Origin: Poindextera sp963706385
GTDB lineage: Bacteria; Pseudomonadota; Alphaproteobacteria; Caulobacterales; Caulobacteraceae
Length of the DNA stretch: 64,000 nucleotides
NCBI GenBank assembly: GCA_963706385.1
Contig: OY970153.1
Coordinates: 372,001 to 436,000 of the forward strand
Direction: 5' to 3'
Under the pieces are notes generated by a model. It did no database searches. It saw only the letters and a program-made list of their open reading frames with translations, and was not told the DNA's origin. Below, piece by piece: positions 62,560-64,000 of this stretch. How positions within the stretch are numbered: the first letter of the stretch is position 1; each line of letters opens with the position of its first letter. A program made the position numbers and the translations under genes.

Positions 62560-62925
62560 ATGGCGAAGAAGGTCCTGATCGTCGAGGATAACGAGCTCAA
62601 CATGAAGCTGTTTCATGATCTGCTTGACGCCCAGGGCTACGAAACCCTGCAGACGCGCGAAGGGCTGCAGGCCCTGGCGCTGGCCCGGCAGCATCATCCC
62701 GATTTGATCATCATGGACATCCAGCTGCCCGAGATCTCGGGCCTGGAGGTCACCAAATGGCTGAAGGAAGACGACGAGCTCAGCCACATTCCCGTCATCG
62801 CGGTGACCGCCTTCGCCATGAAGGGCGACGAGGAGCGGATTCGCGAGGGCGGCTGCGAGGCCTACATCTCCAAGCCGATTTCGGTGTCGCATTTTCTCGC
62901 CACCGTCCGGCGGTTCCTGGGGTAG
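62560..62925 (+). CDS. divK: Single-domain response regulator DivK
   Basis: A 121-residue stand-alone receiver that, when phosphorylated, activates DivJ/PleC switching and inhibits the CckA-CtrA pathway. It has the acidic pair Glu9-Asp10, the phospho-acceptor Asp53 in LIIMDIQLPE, Thr83 and Lys105 (AYISKPIS). The sequence is the DivK type found in Caulobacterales, followed six bases later by pleD, as in that order. Confidence 0.95.
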   Translation: MAKKVLIVEDNELNMKLFHDLLDAQGYETLQTREGLQALALARQHHPDLIIMDIQLPEISGLEVTKWLKEDDELSHIPVIAVTAFAMKGDEERIREGGCEAYISKPISVSHFLATVRRFLG

Positions 62926-62931
62926 CCGGCG

Positions 62932-64000
62932 ATGACCGCGCGGATCCTGGTGGTCGACGACATCGAGGCGAACGTCAAGCTGCTCGAAGCCAAGCTGACG
63001 GCGGAATACTATGAGGTGATCACCGCGCCGGACGGGCCGACGGCCCTGGCGCTGGCGGCGAGCGAACATCCAGACATCATCCTCTTGGACGTGATGATGC
63101 CCGGCATGGACGGGTTCGACGTCTGCCGCCGGCTGAAGGACGATCCGATCACCCGGCACATTCCGGTGGTGCTGGTCACCGCGCTGGATGGGCGCGCGGA
63201 TCGGATCGAGGGGCTGGAAGCGGGGGCCGACGAGTTTCTGACCAAGCCGATCGACGATGTGATGCTGTTTTCGCGGGTGCGCAGCCTGACGCGCCTGAAG
63301 GCGGTGATCGACGAGCTGCGCCTGCGCGAGGCCTCGGGCCGCCGCATCGGGGTGATCGCGGGCGCCGCGGCCCGCCTGGCCGGCTCGGGCGGGCGGATCG
63401 TGATCTGCGACGACAACCAGCGCCAGGCCCAGCGAATCGCCGCGGAACTGGCCGTCGAGCACAGGCCGGTGATCGAGACCGATCCGGAAAAGGCGCTGCT
63501 GACCGCCCGCGGCCCGGTCGACCTTTTGATCATCAACGCCAACGCCCGCGAATTCGACGGTCTGCGCCTGGCCGCCCAGATGCGGTCGGACGAGGCCACC
63601 CGGCACCTGCCGATCCTGGCGGTGATCGATCCGGACGAGCGTCCAAGGATGGTCAAGGCGCTGGAGATCGGGGTCAATGACGTGCTGGCCCGGCCGATCG
63701 ATCCGCAGGAGCTGGCCGCGCGCGCCCGCACCCAGATCAAGCGTAAGCGCTACACCGATTTCCTGCGCAAGAACCTGGACTATTCGCTGGAGCTGGCGGT
63801 CACCGACCAGCTTACCGGCCTGCACAACCGCCGCTACATGACCGGCCAGCTCGGCGCCCTGGTCAAACGCGCCACGCAGGGCGGCGAGCCGGTCGGCGCG
63901 CTGCTGATCGACATCGACCATTTCAAGAAGATCAACGACAGTTTCGGCCACGATGTCGGCGACGAGGTGCTGCAGGAATTCGCCGTGCGGCTGGCCTCCA
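62932..64000 (+). CDS. pleD: Response regulator diguanylate cyclase PleD (5' part)
   Basis: The frame runs off the window after 356 codons. Residues 1-125 are receiver 1 with Asp9-Asp10, phospho-Asp53 (LLDVMMPGMD) and Lys near 105 (TKPIDD). About 155-275 is a second receiver whose acceptor position reads IINANAREFDG, with Asn replacing Asp, the degenerate adaptor domain of PleD. The GGDEF domain starts at about 290 (TDQLTGLHNRRY, DIDHFKKINDSFGHD); the GGEEF site and inhibitory site lie beyond the window. The protein makes c-di-GMP when receiver 1 is phosphorylated. Confidence 0.95.
   Translation, partial: MTARILVVDDIEANVKLLEAKLTAEYYEVITAPDGPTALALAASEHPDIILLDVMMPGMDGFDVCRRLKDDPITRHIPVVLVTALDGRADRIEGLEAGADEFLTKPIDDVMLFSRVRSLTRLKAVIDELRLREASGRRIGVIAGAAARLAGSGGRIVICDDNQRQAQRIAAELAVEHRPVIETDPEKALLTARGPVDLLIINANAREFDGLRLAAQMRSDEATRHLPILAVIDPDERPRMVKALEIGVNDVLARPIDPQELAARARTQIKRKRYTDFLRKNLDYSLELAVTDQLTGLHNRRYMTGQLGALVKRATQGGEPVGALLIDIDHFKKINDSFGHDVGDEVLQEFAVRLAS

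Overview
The window looks like a chromosome segment of a high-GC alphaproteobacterium of the order Caulobacterales (Caulobacter/Phenylobacterium-like). The strongest pointers are MipZ (division-plane ATPase), the DivK-PleD pair, HdaA with its clamp-binding N-terminus, a two-domain cold-shock protein, an NDUFS4-type complex I subunit and ClpS-ClpA. Species cannot be fixed from the sequence alone. Most of the window is ordinary, densely packed core genome; the accessory parts are about 6.4-8.9 kb, 15.0-16.2 kb and 21.3-24.8 kb.

Layout. 0-6.4 kb: end of an iron-type ABC importer, alkane hydroxylase AlkB with a rubredoxin, a PilZ protein, a soluble lytic transglycosylase, DapA and SmpB. 6.4-8.9 kb: a lower-GC island with a TIR-like effector gene and a convergent HNH-like gene, bounded by imperfect direct repeats that lie inside a split palindromic element. 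8.9-14.7 kb: DUF429-like protein, methyltransferase, CurA-type reductase, Gfo/Idh/MocA oxidoreductase, FKBP isomerase. 14.8-16.2 kb: tRNA-Pro, a TIGR02391/Ymh-like gene, and a DUF2061 gene between two 48-bp direct repeats. 16.3-21.2 kb: ABC-2 exporter, RraA-like protein, 2-hydroxyacid dehydrogenase, spermidine-synthase-like protein, Stf0 sulfotransferase. 21.3-24.8 kb: a single-chain restriction-modification-specificity protein and a small partner ORF.

24.8-39.3 kb: CtaA, ribosomal proteins L13 (apparently frameshifted) and S9, ArgC, MsrB, PHA synthase, a lipoprotein, AlaC-like aminotransferase, homoserine dehydrogenase, GlpX, RecJ, double cold-shock protein, DUF192, thioesterase, NDUFS4, with tRNA-Glu, tRNA-Pro and tRNA-Arg in between. 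39.3-49.8 kb: Ppx/Ppk1 polyphosphate pair, HdaA, a membrane glycosyltransferase-like protein, Tam, a cNMP-patatin protein, enoyl-CoA hydratase, DUF1489. 50-64 kb: MipZ, a membrane J-protein, a DacA-SPOR carboxypeptidase, phasin, ClpS-ClpA, HIT protein, a FemAB-like/GDPD/RidA cluster, DinB/ROK kinase/HAD cluster, DivK and the 5' part of PleD.

Working together: PhaC and phasin build and coat PHB granules, and Ppk/Ppx handle polyphosphate, so two storage polymers are represented. AlkB and rubredoxin form an alkane-oxidation module. MipZ, HdaA, DivK/PleD and ClpS-ClpA belong to the Caulobacter-type cell-cycle and proteolysis network. The most unusual items are the repeat-bounded TIR/HNH island, the one-base lesion in rplM, the two palindromes ahead of the phasin gene, and the 48-bp repeats around the DUF2061 gene.
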